6,339 bases of DNA. Source: Candidatus Omnitrophota bacterium. GTDB lineage: Bacteria; Omnitrophota; Gorgyraeia; B26-G9. The DNA lies in NCBI GenBank assembly GCA_018399295.1, contig JAGYOO010000086.1:1-6339 (forward strand), read 5' to 3'. Position 1 is the first letter of the stretch, and every line of letters starts with the position of its first letter. The position numbers were made by a program, and so were the translations under genes. Below are positions 1 to 6,192 of this stretch, piece by piece. The notes beneath the pieces are model-generated. The model did no database searches, was not told the DNA's origin, and worked only from the letters and a program-made list of their open reading frames with translations.

Positions 1-216
1 AAAAAAGGCGAAGTGGGAAAGATCATTCAGGAACGTTATTCAGCAATAAAGGATGTCTTGTCAAAGAACGCGGCCCGAACGACTGAAAACATAAAAGACA
101 GGGAAGAGCAGGTGGAGCGCGGGATGCAGGAACATCCCTGGTCATTGGTTACGGGAGTAGCTATCGTATCCCTCCTGCTGGGCTTTATTATGGGCGGATC
201 AAAGCCGAATCGATAA
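1..216 (+). CDS. DUF883/ElaB-YqjD-like membrane-anchored protein (5' end missing)
   Basis: The frame is open to the left edge (Lys-Lys-Gly-Glu precede the first GTG at 13), so the gene very likely begins outside the window; 71 residues are visible. About 45 residues are charged and helix-prone. Then comes the family-like hinge EHPW (W47), a hydrophobic segment at about residues 48-65 and a short polar tail ending in Arg, before TAA at 214-216. A charged helix, a 'PW' hinge and one C-terminal membrane helix with glycines is the pattern of DUF883 proteins such as ElaB and YqjD. These are inner-membrane tail-anchored proteins, some of which associate with ribosomes in stationary phase in E. coli. 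That role is family knowledge and is not shown here. A GTG start at 13 is possible, but no Shine-Dalgarno site is visible and the usual family length of about 100 residues argues for an upstream start. A hairpin follows the stop, so it is probably not cotranscribed with glgP. Confidence 0.72.
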   Translation, partial: KKGEVGKIIQERYSAIKDVLSKNAARTTENIKDREEQVERGMQEHPWSLVTGVAIVSLLLGFIMGGSKPNR

Positions 217-239
217 GCTCTCCGGAATTACTCGAGAAT

Positions 240-277
240 AATATCCCCGGGCAATATCTTTCCGGGGATGTTTATTT
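240..277 (+). terminator. Probable intrinsic terminator after the DUF883-like gene
   Basis: ATCCCCGG (243-250) and CCGGGGAT (262-269) form a perfect 8-bp GC-rich stem around an 11-nt loop. It can extend by T242-G270 wobble, A241-T271 and A240-T272. The 3' arm runs straight into a T-rich tail (TTTATTT, 271-277). Position, stem and tail fit Rho-independent termination of the upstream gene. It ends one base before the glgP Shine-Dalgarno site, so it could also act as an attenuator in the leader of glgP if transcription starts upstream. The tail is interrupted by one A, so strength is uncertain. Confidence 0.62.
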
Positions 278-284
278 GGAGGAG
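278..284 (+). promoter_or_regulatory. Ribosome binding site that sets the glgP start
   Basis: GGAGGAG lies 4 nt (6 nt from its GGAGG core) before GTG 289, ideal spacing. The upstream in-frame ATG at 268 sits inside the 3' arm of the hairpin and precedes this site, so it has no usable ribosome binding site. This decides for the GTG start. Confidence 0.8.
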
Positions 285-288
285 AAAA

Positions 289-1980
289 GTGAAAGAAGGA
301 AACATATTAAATCAGACCGGAACGCGCATCGCCTATTTTTCAATGGAAATCGGGCTGAATTCGGACGTGCCGACTTATTCCGGGGGCCTGGGGGTCCTGG
401 CCGGAGATACGCTTAAGGCCTGTTCGGATTTAAGGATTCCGATTGTCGGCATGACCATGCTGTACCGCCAGGGATATTTTTATCAGAAGCTTGATCCAAA
501 AGGACAGCAGTCAGCCGAACCTTATGAATGGCAGCCAAAGAGATTTCTGAACCTTCTGCCGGAAAAGGTGAGCGTGGATATTTCCGGCCGTTCGGTCTTT
601 GTTCAGGCCTGGACTTACAGGGTGGTCGGCCGGGACGGCTTTGAGGTCCCGGTGGTTTTTCTGGATACCGAGATCCCGGAAAATGACCCTGAAGCCAGAT
701 TTTTCTGCCGCACGCTTTATGGCGGTGAGGACCGGTACCGGTTATCGCAGGAACTTATCCTGGGTGTAGGCGGAGTGCGAATGCTGGAGAAGCTGGGATT
801 CAATGATCTGCGCCGATACCATTTGAACGAGGGGCATTCGGCGTTTCTTACGCTTGAACTGCTGAAGAAAAATTTGGTTTTGGATGGGCCGGGGGCGATT
901 GAAGCGGTAAGGCAAAAATGCGTGTTCACCACGCACACTCCGGTCCCGGCCGGGCACGATAAGTTTGATTACAGCCTGGTCCGGGAAGTTCTGGGGGATT
1001 ACTTTCCCCTGGAGGAATTGAAGAAACTGGGTGGAGGGGAGAGACTTAATATGACCCTTCTGGCCCTTAATCTAAGTGATTACGTAAACGGCGTTGCTAA
1101 AAGTCACGGCGAGGTCTCCCGCGAAATGTTTCCCGGGTATTCGATCGATGCCATAACCAACGGGGTGCATACCGGGACCTGGGCCTGTGAAAGTTTTAAT
1201 CGTTTGTTTTCGGAGATGATTCCGGGGGGGATGAATGATCCGTTTAGCTTAAGGTATATCTTAAGTGTCCCGCGGGAGCGGATCCAGCGGGCGCATCAGG
1301 CGGCTAAAAAAGAATTGATCGAACTGGTGAACCGGACTACCCTGGCCCAAATGAGCGAGGAGGTGCTGACCATCGGCTTTGCCCGGCGCGCGACCGCCTA
1401 TAAAAGGTTCACCCTGATCTTCAGTGATCTGGACCGTCTTATCTCTATTTCCCGGAACATTGGAAGGCTCCAGCTGGTCTTTTCCGGTAAGGCCCACCCT
1501 GAGGACCGGGAGGGCCAGGCGATGATCAAAGCGGTGATCGAAACCGCGAAGCGGATACACCCGGATATTCCGGTCGCGTATCTTGAGAATTACGATATGG
1601 AGCTGGCCCGGATAATGGTTTCCGGCTGTGATCTCTGGCTGAATACTCCCCGCAAACCAAAGGAGGCCTCAGGCAGTTCGGGGATGAAGGCTGCCTTGAA
1701 TGGGGTCCCCAGCCTGAGTATTCTTGATGGCTGGTGGATTGAAGGTTGTCTGGAAGGGATTACCGGGTGGGCTATCGGCAGCGCGCAGGTTGAGAATAAT
1801 GAAGATGCCGTTGACGCGGCCTCACTTTACGAAAAGCTGGAGAGAGTTATCGTTCCGTTATATTATAGTAATCAGGAGGGGTGGGTTGACGTGATGCGGA
1901 ATTCCATCGCCCTTAATGGTTCTTTTTTTAATACTCACCGCATGATGCAGCAATATGTCTTGAACGCGTATATGTTTTAA
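289..1980 (+). CDS. glgP: Short alpha-glucan (glycogen/maltodextrin) phosphorylase, GT35
   Basis: Pyridoxal-phosphate enzyme of the cytoplasm that releases glucose 1-phosphate from the non-reducing ends of glycogen or maltodextrin. It has 563 residues from GTG 289. Visible landmarks are the N-terminal AYFSMEIGL (15-23) followed by SGGLGVLAGD (31-40), NEGHSAF (180-186), HTPVPAGHD (216-224), ITNGVH (289-294), the basic ATAYKR stretch (368-373), and the cofactor motif EASGSSGMKAALNG (459-472) with Lys467 as the expected Schiff-base lysine, followed by LDGWW. These match the alpha-glucan phosphorylase subgroup typified by archaeal and thermophile enzymes (TIGR02094-like), not the roughly 800-residue E. 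coli GlgP/MalP type. The length agrees with the short forms of that subgroup, and the protein looks intact. It is the first gene of a tight block ending in glgB, 10 nt before the protease gene. Preference for glycogen versus maltodextrin cannot be read from sequence. Confidence 0.93.
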   Translation: MKEGNILNQTGTRIAYFSMEIGLNSDVPTYSGGLGVLAGDTLKACSDLRIPIVGMTMLYRQGYFYQKLDPKGQQSAEPYEWQPKRFLNLLPEKVSVDISGRSVFVQAWTYRVVGRDGFEVPVVFLDTEIPENDPEARFFCRTLYGGEDRYRLSQELILGVGGVRMLEKLGFNDLRRYHLNEGHSAFLTLELLKKNLVLDGPGAIEAVRQKCVFTTHTPVPAGHDKFDYSLVREVLGDYFPLEELKKLGGGERLNMTLLALNLSDYVNGVAKSHGEVSREMFPGYSIDAITNGVHTGTWACESFNRLFSEMIPGGMNDPFSLRYILSVPRERIQRAHQAAKKELIELVNRTTLAQMSEEVLTIGFARRATAYKRFTLIFSDLDRLISISRNIGRLQLVFSGKAHPEDREGQAMIKAVIETAKRIHPDIPVAYLENYDMELARIMVSGCDLWLNTPRKPKEASGSSGMKAALNGVPSLSILDGWWIEGCLEGITGWAIGSAQVENNEDAVDAASLYEKLERVIVPLYYSNQEGWVDVMRNSIALNGSFFNTHRMMQQYVLNAYMF

Positions 1981-1990
1981 GGGAGGATTA

Positions 1991-2797
1991 ATGCGTAAAC
2001 TCTTGTTGCTTCTACTGGCGGTAATCCTTTCTGCCGGCTGCGCGACCGTACCGGTTACCGGCCGCCGGCAGCTGTCATTTATCCCCGATTACCCGCTTTT
2101 GTCGCTCAGCCTTAACAGTTATCGTGAGCTGCTGTCGCAGGTGGAACTTTCTCAGGACAGGGAAAAGACCGCGATGGTAAACAGGGTCGGAAAGAGGATT
2201 GCTCAGGCGACAGAGGATTTTCTCCGGGAAACCGGTCAGGGGGATGAGGTCAGGAATTACCGCTGGAAATTTGCCCTGATCCAGGACGATGAGGTAATAA
2301 ACGCCTTTTGCATGCCCGGAGGCCAAATCGGGGTTTACACCGGGATGCTGCCCGTGGCTCGGGATGAGGCCGGGCTGGCCGTTGTAATGGGACACGAGGT
2401 GGCGCACGCGGTGGCTAATCACGGAGGGGAAAGGATGAGTCAGATGCTGTTGATCCAGTTCGGCGGAATCGGTCTGGAACGTCTTCTGGAAGAGGAACCT
2501 CAGCTGGCCCGGGCCCTGCTTCTGCAGGCCTATGGGCTGGGTGCGAGTATTGGCTATATTTTGCCGTACAGCCGGAAGCATGAACTTGAGGCGGATTATA
2601 TCGGCCTGATCCTTACGGCCCGGGCCGGTTATGATCCGCGGGAGGCCGTCGGGTTTTGGCAGCGTATGCGGCAGCAGAAAAAAGACGGACAGCCGCCTGA
2701 GTTTCTTTCGACTCATCCCGCCACAGACAGGCGAATCGAGGAAATCAAAGAAAAGCTTCCCGCGGCAATGGAGTATTACCGGTCGCGGCCGAATTAG
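1991..2797 (+). CDS. M48 family zinc metalloprotease, LoiP/OMA1-like lipoprotein
   Basis: Predicted envelope metalloprotease of 268 residues. The N-terminus has Arg-Lys, a run of six leucines and a lipobox LSAG-C with Cys17, so it should be lipidated and membrane-anchored facing the periplasm. The zinc-binding HEVAH motif is at 135-139 (His135, Glu136, His139). The third ligand probably lies in ELEAD (198-202), most likely Glu198 by analogy with other M48 proteases. A THP motif at 241-243 followed by DRRIEEI is the usual end of the M48 domain. No TPR repeats follow, so it resembles LoiP rather than the longer BepA. These families degrade or mature misfolded outer-membrane proteins, but the substrate here is unknown. 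ATG 1991 is preceded by GGGAGG (1981-1986) right after the glgP stop; the next gene starts 11 nt downstream. All catalytic residues are present. Confidence 0.92.
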   Translation: MRKLLLLLLAVILSAGCATVPVTGRRQLSFIPDYPLLSLSLNSYRELLSQVELSQDREKTAMVNRVGKRIAQATEDFLRETGQGDEVRNYRWKFALIQDDEVINAFCMPGGQIGVYTGMLPVARDEAGLAVVMGHEVAHAVANHGGERMSQMLLIQFGGIGLERLLEEEPQLARALLLQAYGLGASIGYILPYSRKHELEADYIGLILTARAGYDPREAVGFWQRMRQQKKDGQPPEFLSTHPATDRRIEEIKEKLPAAMEYYRSRPN

Positions 2798-2808
2798 AAG
2801 GAGTTTCC

Positions 2809-3936
2809 ATGACTGTTACGAAAGAGGATCTGGATATACTGGTAAATTATCGCCGGGAAGAAGGGGCTGTTTCATTTTATCTTTACTCCTCTCCCCGGGA
2901 AACCTTTCCCGAGTTTCATTCCCGGCTGAATTCTTTTGTCGATTTTATCGGCAGAAAAACCCGGCAGGATGGCCGGGAGCTGCGCCTGAAAGCTGATTTT
3001 TTCACCTGCGTGGAAAAGGAACTCACGCATTACTTTCCCGGGGATAAGCACCGTACGTTCTGTCTGTTCTGGTCTCCGGAGATCTACTATTATCTCGAGG
3101 TGCCGGTACGTCTGCGGGAGATGGCGGTTGTCGGGCCGGATTTTCATACTCGGCCGCTGTTGAACGCTCTGACCCAGTTCGAGCGGTACGCGGTGCTTGT
3201 ATTCGACCGCCGGACCGTCAGGCTGTTTCAGTATTACATGGGAAGAATGCGGGAGGAAAGCGCTTTGTTCGGTGATTACGTTCTACCGAACTTTAATCCC
3301 TCGGCCGGATCCTTTCAGTCCCGTAGAGAAAAGACAACGGCCCGGAAGATTCAGGAGTCTTATTACCGTCATTTGCGCGAGGCGGCCAGGCTGACTTTCG
3401 ATAACTTTGACCGGTACGGTTTCCAAAAGCTGCTTCTGGGGTCTCATGTAGATGAAGTAAATATGATCAAGCGGTTTCTGCATCCGTATCTGACGGAAAG
3501 GCTGGCTGGACAGTTTATCAGTGATCCGGATGACCCCGAAAAGATTATTGAGGCGAAAATCGTTGAGTGTGTAAGTGATCACCGCCGTCGCGTTGAACGG
3601 GAAAAGATTCAAATGCTGATCGATGCCAGCGCTCATCGCCGGGCCGTGCTTGGCGTGGAAAAGGTGGATGAGGCCTTGAATGCCGACAAGGTGAGCGAAT
3701 TGGTGATAAATTCAAATTTCCACCAGGAAGGATATTACTGTCCGCAACGACATTACATAAACGCGCGGCCCGCGGATAATCGGTGCGGGATCTGCGGCCG
3801 GGAGCTTTTGCGGGAACCGAACCTGGAGGATGAGATAGTCGAGGAGTCGTGGCTCAAGGGTTCGCGGATTTTTAATGTGATCGAAGAGCAGGAAAAGTTC
3901 TCCGATGATCAGATCGGGGCGTTTCTGCGGTATTGA
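2809..3936 (+). CDS. Bacterial eRF1-like protein (baeRF/VLRF1-type) with C-terminal zinc-ribbon-like site
   Basis: A 375-residue protein that looks like the bacterial relatives of archaeo-eukaryotic release factor eRF1/Pelota. The N-terminal part (about 1-120) starts a domain with AVSFYLYSS, typical of the group. A central RNase H-like domain begins at FERYAVLVF (124-132) and continues to LLLGSH (208-213). A C-terminal L7Ae/Pelota-like domain begins near AVLGVEKVDEAL (279-290). Inserted in it is a likely metal site, Cys311-x3-His315-x10-Cys326-x2-Cys329, and the protein ends IGAFLRY, as many relatives do. In the central domain GSFQ (167-170) within a basic stretch sits where a catalytic GxxQ loop is expected in VLRF1/Vms1-type peptidyl-tRNA hydrolases. 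A role in ribosome rescue or peptidyl-tRNA hydrolysis is inferred, not shown. AAGGAG (2798-2803) supports ATG 2809. Family placement is fairly secure; subfamily and activity are not. Confidence 0.75.
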   Translation: MTVTKEDLDILVNYRREEGAVSFYLYSSPRETFPEFHSRLNSFVDFIGRKTRQDGRELRLKADFFTCVEKELTHYFPGDKHRTFCLFWSPEIYYYLEVPVRLREMAVVGPDFHTRPLLNALTQFERYAVLVFDRRTVRLFQYYMGRMREESALFGDYVLPNFNPSAGSFQSRREKTTARKIQESYYRHLREAARLTFDNFDRYGFQKLLLGSHVDEVNMIKRFLHPYLTERLAGQFISDPDDPEKIIEAKIVECVSDHRRRVEREKIQMLIDASAHRRAVLGVEKVDEALNADKVSELVINSNFHQEGYYCPQRHYINARPADNRCGICGRELLREPNLEDEIVEESWLKGSRIFNVIEEQEKFSDDQIGAFLRY

Positions 3937-3937
3937 T

Positions 3938-3944
3938 AAGGAGG
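3938..3944 (+). promoter_or_regulatory. Ribosome binding site that sets the dodecin start
   Basis: AAGGAGG follows directly on the baeRF-type stop codon and lies 8 nt before ATG 3953. A longer in-frame start at ATG 3905 would overlap the upstream gene, has no such site, and would add 16 residues with no counterpart in dodecins. This decides for ATG 3953. Confidence 0.85.
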
Positions 3945-3952
3945 CCTGTAAT

Positions 3953-4174
3953 ATGCATGAACATAACGAGCATGTCTATAAGATAATCGAAGTCGTGGGA
4001 TCGTCGCGCGAGGGAATTGAAGACGCGGTGCGAAACGCGGTGTCCCGCACCTCGGAATCAATCCGGGAGCTGCGCTGGTTCAAGCTCGAGGATGTCAGGG
4101 GGCAGCTTAAGGAGGGTAAGGTCGAGTATTGGCAGGTAAGTCTGAGAATCGGGTTTAACGTCGAAGGAGGCTGA
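3953..4174 (+). CDS. Dodecin (flavin-binding/storage protein)
   Basis: A 73-residue protein matching the dodecin fold: a first strand VYKIIEVVGSS (8-18), one helix over about 19-37 with the typical Glu-Asp-Ala-x-x-Asn-Ala spacing, then two long strands, the first containing LRW (40-42) and the second WQVSLRIGF (60-68). Dodecins assemble into hollow dodecamers that bind FMN, riboflavin or related flavins between subunits and buffer them in the cytoplasm. Trp42 and Gln61 align with the Trp and Gln that sandwich the flavin in the well-studied halobacterial protein, so binding looks plausible. The length is normal for the family. It sits 16 nt after the baeRF-type gene, and the strong Shine-Dalgarno-like sequence upstream of glgB is formed by its own last codons (Glu-Gly-Gly). 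Interestingly the gene beyond glgB also appears to encode a flavoprotein. Confidence 0.93.
   Translation: MHEHNEHVYKIIEVVGSSREGIEDAVRNAVSRTSESIRELRWFKLEDVRGQLKEGKVEYWQVSLRIGFNVEGG
4163..4170 (+). promoter_or_regulatory. Strong but distant Shine-Dalgarno sequence upstream of glgB
   Basis: GAAGGAGG overlaps the last codons of dodecin. It ends 20 nt before ATG 4191, much farther than normal, and no good site lies closer. An in-frame ATC at 4176 is at ideal spacing (5 nt), and an out-of-frame ATG at 4186 opens only a five-codon frame ending at 4203. Confidence 0.55.
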
Positions 4175-4190
4175 AATCGCGGAATATGAT

Positions 4191-6116
4191 ATGGAGGCTA
4201 TAGTCCACGGAATAAGCCGGTTCAGTGAATACGACGTGTATCTTTTCCGGCAGGGAAATCATTACAACTTATATGAAAAAATGGGGTCGGTCCTCACGCG
4301 GGTTGAGGGCCGGGCCGGGGTTTTGTTCACGGTCTGGGCTCCGAACGCGGCAAAGGTTTCAGTTATCGGTGATTTTAATAACTGGGACAAAGCGGCGCAT
4401 CAATTAAGCGTTCGCTGGGATGGATCGGGAATATGGGAAGGATTTATCCCTGGCTTGAAAAAGGGAGATCTTTATAAATTCCATGTTGTGTCCTGGAATA
4501 AAAGTTACGCGGCGGATAAGGGCGATCCCTACGGTCTGTATTGGGAAAGGTCGCCGCGGACCGCGAACGTAGTCTGGGACCTGGAATACGAATGGAATGA
4601 TTTGGCCTGGCTGGAGCGGCGAAAACAGGTAAATGCCCTGAATTCGCCCTGGTCGATCTATGAATTGCATATCGGATCTTGGCGGCGGAATCCGGAAGAG
4701 GACAACCGGCCGTTGACTTACAAGGAAATCGCGGATTATCTTATCCCCTACCTGAAAAAAACCGGATTTACGCACGTTGAGTTTATGCCGGTAATGGAGC
4801 ACCCTTTCTATGGTTCCTGGGGCTATCAGGTGATCGGTTATTACGCTCCGACAAGCCGTTATGGCACCCCGCAGGAGTTTATGTATCTTATCGACCGGCT
4901 CCATCAGGAAGGCATTGGAGTGATTCTGGACTGGGTGCCGGCGGGTTTTCCCACGGATATTCACGGACTGGTTTATTATGACGGCACTTATCTTTACGAG
5001 CACGCGGATGTTCGCAAGAGAAGCCATCCGGAATGGAACAGTAATATCTTTAATTATGGCCGCAATGAGGTCCGGAATTTCCTGATAAGCAACGCCTTAT
5101 TCTGGCTGGACAAATATCATATCGACGGACTGCGAGTGGACGCGGTGGCCTCGATGCTTTATCTGGATTATTCACGCAAACCGGGAGAATGGGTTCCCAA
5201 TCGCCATGGCGGGCGGGAAGATCTGGAGGCCATCGAATTTATCCGTCAGTTCAATCGCGCGGTCTATGAGTATTTTCCGGATGTTCAGACCATGGCCGAG
5301 GAATCGACCGCTTGGCCGATGGTCTCCCGGCCTGTTTACGTGGGAGGGCTGGGGTTTGGGATGAAGTGGAACATGGGCTGGATGAATGATACCCTCAGCT
5401 ACTTTGAAAAGGATCCGATATTTCGGAAGTATCATCACGATAAACTCGCGTTCAGTATCTGGTATGCTTTTACCGAAAACTTTGTTCTGCCTCTTTCGCA
5501 CGATGAGGTTGTTTACGGAAAAGGCGCGCTGTTGCGGAAGATGCCCGGCAACAACTGGCAGAAACGGGCGAACCTCCGTCTGCTGCTGGGCTACATGTTT
5601 ACCCATCCCGGTAAAAAGCTGTTGTTTATGGGGGCGGAGTTCGGCCAGTGGCGGGAATGGGACCACGATGTCAGCCTTGACTGGCACCTTCTTGATCAAC
5701 CGGAACACGTCGGTCTGCTGCGATGGGTCGCGGATCTGAACCGGCTTTATCGCGAAAATCCCGCGCTGTACGCGAGTGATTTTGAGGTAACGGGGTTTGA
5801 GTGGGCGGACTATCGGAACTGGGAGCAAAGCACAGTTGCCTATTTCCGGCGAACGGATACCGAAATGCTGCTTACGGTGTGTAACTTTACGCCTGTCCTC
5901 CGGAGTAATTACCGGATCGGAGTTCCGCTTGGGGGATACTGGACGGAGGTTTTGAACAGCGACGCGAAGATTTACGGCGGCAGCGGCCGGGGTAATTTCG
6001 GCGGAGCCGAATCAGTTCCCGTTCCGGTTGGTGCGTGTTCATTTTCCTTGTTCCTGAATCTTCCGCCACTGTCGGTTGTTGTGCTGAGATCACCCAAAGT
6101 GGAAAAAAGTCAGTAA
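4191..6116 (+). CDS. glgB: 1,4-alpha-glucan (glycogen) branching enzyme, GH13
   Basis: Cytoplasmic enzyme that cuts alpha-1,4 glucan chains and re-attaches them through alpha-1,6 links, giving glycogen its branches. It has 641 residues. The N-terminal YLFRQGNHYNLYEKMG (17-32) and the WAPNA...GDFNNW segment belong to a CBM48 domain; the extra N1 domain of E. coli GlgB (728 residues) is absent, as in many bacteria. The catalytic barrel holds region I DWVPAGFP (247-254), region II RVDAVASM (315-322) with nucleophile Asp317, region III MAEES (368-372) with acid/base Glu370, and region IV SHDE (436-439) with Asp438. The C-terminal beta domain is complete. The oddity is Gly252, where region I normally has a conserved His (DWVPxHFP). 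The three acidic residues are intact, so activity is likely but may be altered. ATG 4191 is the best conventional start, though its ribosome binding site is poorly spaced. The gene ends the glgP-led block. Confidence 0.94.
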   Translation: MEAIVHGISRFSEYDVYLFRQGNHYNLYEKMGSVLTRVEGRAGVLFTVWAPNAAKVSVIGDFNNWDKAAHQLSVRWDGSGIWEGFIPGLKKGDLYKFHVVSWNKSYAADKGDPYGLYWERSPRTANVVWDLEYEWNDLAWLERRKQVNALNSPWSIYELHIGSWRRNPEEDNRPLTYKEIADYLIPYLKKTGFTHVEFMPVMEHPFYGSWGYQVIGYYAPTSRYGTPQEFMYLIDRLHQEGIGVILDWVPAGFPTDIHGLVYYDGTYLYEHADVRKRSHPEWNSNIFNYGRNEVRNFLISNALFWLDKYHIDGLRVDAVASMLYLDYSRKPGEWVPNRHGGREDLEAIEFIRQFNRAVYEYFPDVQTMAEESTAWPMVSRPVYVGGLGFGMKWNMGWMNDTLSYFEKDPIFRKYHHDKLAFSIWYAFTENFVLPLSHDEVVYGKGALLRKMPGNNWQKRANLRLLLGYMFTHPGKKLLFMGAEFGQWREWDHDVSLDWHLLDQPEHVGLLRWVADLNRLYRENPALYASDFEVTGFEWADYRNWEQSTVAYFRRTDTEMLLTVCNFTPVLRSNYRIGVPLGGYWTEVLNSDAKIYGGSGRGNFGGAESVPVPVGACSFSLFLNLPPLSVVVLRSPKVEKSQ

Positions 6117-6133
6117 TTAGTTGATAGCAGGTC

Positions 6134-6162
6134 TTGGCAGAAGCCTAAGGTGTCTTGATAAT
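6134..6162 (+). promoter_or_regulatory. Predicted sigma70-type promoter for the oxidoreductase gene
   Basis: TTGGCA (6134-6139) matches the -35 consensus at five of six bases and GATAAT (6157-6162) matches the -10 at five of six, separated by the optimal 17 bp. Transcription would start near 6169, about 24 nt before ATG 6193. The site lies in the only sizeable gap downstream of glgB, so the next gene is probably a separate transcription unit. An imperfect hairpin (6133-6149) overlaps the -35 box. Confidence 0.55.
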
Positions 6163-6192
6163 AGTAAAAGTGGGCCGGACATCAGTAAATAG

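Noticed and set aside
217..239. Promoter for glgP between the DUF883-like gene and the hairpin
   Set aside because: AT-rich bases near 236-243 resemble a -10 box, but no -35 element sits at a suitable distance. The glgP promoter was not located.
268..288. ATG 268 as the start of glgP
   Set aside because: It lies inside the terminator stem and upstream of the ribosome binding site; GTG 289 is perfectly spaced from GGAGGAG and begins just before the conserved N-terminus.
2075..2716. 213-codon open frame on the minus strand opposite the M48 protease
   Set aside because: It lies wholly antisense to a gene with a complete zinc-protease motif set, shows no recognisable domain, and fits chance openness of GC-containing coding DNA.
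2631..2996. Plus-strand 121-codon frame bridging the protease and eRF1-like genes
   Set aside because: It overlaps both well-supported genes in another frame and its translation is low in recognisable pattern.
3905..3952. ATG 3905 as the start of dodecin
   Set aside because: It would overlap the upstream gene, has no ribosome binding site, and would add a 16-residue extension unlike other dodecins.
4404..5828. Two minus-strand open frames (207 codons at 4404-5027, 218 codons at 5172-5828) opposite glgB
   Set aside because: Both are antisense to conserved GH13 catalytic regions, and their translations resemble no family I recognise. They are shadows of glgB.
6133..6150. Intrinsic terminator for glgB
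   Set aside because: The hairpin is only six pairs with a bulge and no T-run follows it; it also overlaps a good promoter -35 element. I cannot place a terminator after glgB.
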